Assembly (NCBI GenBank): GCA_013002645.1
Contig: JABDJF010000420.1
Coordinates: 1-7,032 of the forward strand
Length of the DNA stretch: 7,032 nucleotides
Source of the DNA: Myxococcales bacterium
GTDB taxonomy: Bacteria > Myxococcota_A > Polyangia > Polyangiales > Houyiibacteriaceae
Reading direction: 5' to 3'
A model generated the notes under the pieces. The model was not told the origin of the DNA, searched no databases, and saw only the letters and a program-made list of their open reading frames with translations. Position numbers and translations under genes: made by a program. Positions 6,071-7,032 of this stretch are shown here, one piece after another (the first letter of the stretch is position 1; each line of letters begins with the position of its first letter).

Positions 6071-7032
6071 ATGTCGGAGTTCGCAGCTCGCCGAAAGCAG
6101 CTTCTCGAAGCCATGGGTGACGGGGTCGCGCTGTTTCCATCGGCTCCAGTCGCGCTCCGCAACCAAGACGTCGGGCACCCGTATCGACAGGACAGCGACC
6201 TCTACTATCTAACTGGGCTCGACGAACCGGGAAGCCTGTTGTTGCTGACAAACCAACACGACGAGCATCAGGTGGTCCTCTTCGTTCGCCCCAAGAAACG
6301 CGAGCGCGAGATCTGGGACGGCCCGCGTGCCGGGGTCGAGGGCGCAGTCGCGGACTTCGGCGCGGACGTCGCCTATTCGATTGACGAGCTAGCCGAGAAA
6401 CTCCCGGATTACCTTGGCAACGTCGAACGCCTTCACTACCGTATCGCGCAAAATCGCGAAGCGGACGCGGTCGTCTTTGAATGCCTGAACCATCTTCGCC
6501 GCGGGGGTCGCCGCGGTGTGACTGCGCCCGAAACGATCGTGGATTCCGCCGTGCACCTTCACGAAATGCGGCTCCGGAAGAGCGGCGAAGAAGTTGCTAC
6601 CATGCGCGAGGCGGCCGCGATCACCAAGGAAGCTCACCTGCGCGCGATGCGCATAGCGCGCCCAGGCATGCACGAGTACGAAATCGACGCGGAGCTCCTT
6701 CATGTTTTTCGCAAGCACGGGAGTGAGCGTCCTGCCTACGAAAGCATCGTCGGCTCGGGGCCCAACGCGACGATCCTGCACTACAGAGCGGGCAATCGGC
6801 GGTTCAGTGACGGCGAGCTGCTCTTGGTCGACGCGGGTTGCGAGTACGGCTACTACGCGAGTGACGTCACCCGCACCTTTCCAGTCAACGGCAGATTCTC
6901 CTCTGAGCAGAAGGCGATCTATCAAATCGTTTTGCGGGCGCAGAAGTCCTGTATCGACGCGGTCAAGCCCGGAAGGACGCTCGACGAGATTCATGAGGTG
7001 GCAGTCCGCTCGATCACCGAAGGCTTGGTCGA
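6071..7032 (+). CDS. pepP: Xaa-Pro aminopeptidase P (M24B), 3' end outside window
   Basis: The first 320 codons of a protein of about 440 residues are present. PepP is a cytoplasmic dimanganese enzyme that removes an N-terminal residue ahead of proline. The N-terminal domain (about 1-150) includes PYRQDSDLYYLTG and EIWDGPRAG, close to Escherichia coli PepP. The catalytic pita-bread domain starts near HEMRLRKS. It shows IVGSGPN, His237 in ILHYRAG, and the metal-binding aspartates Asp254 (VDAGCEY) and Asp265 (SDVTRTFPVNG), with the same spacing as His243, Asp260 and Asp271 of the E. coli enzyme. The remaining ligands (one His, two Glu) lie beyond the right edge. The start is ATG 6071, aligned with the E. 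coli N-terminus; a TAA lies four codons upstream in frame. GGAG sits only two bases before the ATG, so initiation may be inefficient or coupled to agcS, which ends 16 bases earlier. Supplying free amino acids fits the adjacent symporter. Confidence 0.93.
   Translation, partial: MSEFAARRKQLLEAMGDGVALFPSAPVALRNQDVGHPYRQDSDLYYLTGLDEPGSLLLLTNQHDEHQVVLFVRPKKREREIWDGPRAGVEGAVADFGADVAYSIDELAEKLPDYLGNVERLHYRIAQNREADAVVFECLNHLRRGGRRGVTAPETIVDSAVHLHEMRLRKSGEEVATMREAAAITKEAHLRAMRIARPGMHEYEIDAELLHVFRKHGSERPAYESIVGSGPNATILHYRAGNRRFSDGELLLVDAGCEYGYYASDVTRTFPVNGRFSSEQKAIYQIVLRAQKSCIDAVKPGRTLDEIHEVAVRSITEGLV

Noticed and set aside
1..7032. CRISPR arrays, tRNA or rRNA genes, insertion sequences, attachment sites
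   Set aside because: No regularly spaced repeats, no cloverleaf-like or rRNA-like sequence, and no transposase or terminal inverted repeats were seen by eye.

Overview
The window is about 60-65% G+C with a strong coding bias. It holds two divergent transcription units separated by one short AT-rich promoter region. No contig markers name the host. The peptidase P and alanine-symporter sequences, the G+C content and the presence of a CarH-type regulator beside a large polyketide synthase together suggest a Myxococcota or deltaproteobacterium-like organism. That placement is inference, not proof.

Left unit (minus strand, 4214 down to the window edge). A short gene encodes a MerR-type helix-turn-helix protein fused to a cobalamin-binding domain. 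It carries the W-x9-EH and ExHxxG signatures of the CarH/CarA/LitR family of coenzyme-B12 photoreceptor repressors. It is followed after 33 bases by a very large open gene that starts with TTG at 3362 and is still open at base 1. Its visible 1120 residues read ketosynthase, malonyl-type acyltransferase, linker, acyl carrier protein, with no reductive domain before the carrier. That order and the motifs (GNTLTGE, VDGACASSLLAV, DDLHLDSI, and an APWV segment after the carrier) match the iterative enediyne-type PKS (PKSE) family better than modular PKSs or PUFA synthases. The KR, DH and PPTase domains expected of that family would lie beyond the left edge.

Centre (4215-4506). This is a 292-base divergent control region with a 70-base core of about 29% G+C. 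It contains candidate minus-strand promoters, a perfect 10-base palindrome, two copies of an A-TTGTA-A element, and a long plus-strand leader with a stem-loop.

Right unit (plus strand, 4507 to the window edge). An AGCS-family sodium:alanine/glycine symporter with a cleavable-looking signal peptide is followed after 16 bases by pepP (Xaa-Pro aminopeptidase P), which runs off the right edge. Peptide trimming and amino-acid uptake make a sensible housekeeping pair. The control region therefore looks like the right-hand border of a polyketide cluster that extends leftward. The most interesting point is the pairing: a B12/light-sensor-like regulator as the first gene of an apparent two-gene operon with an enediyne-type PKS.
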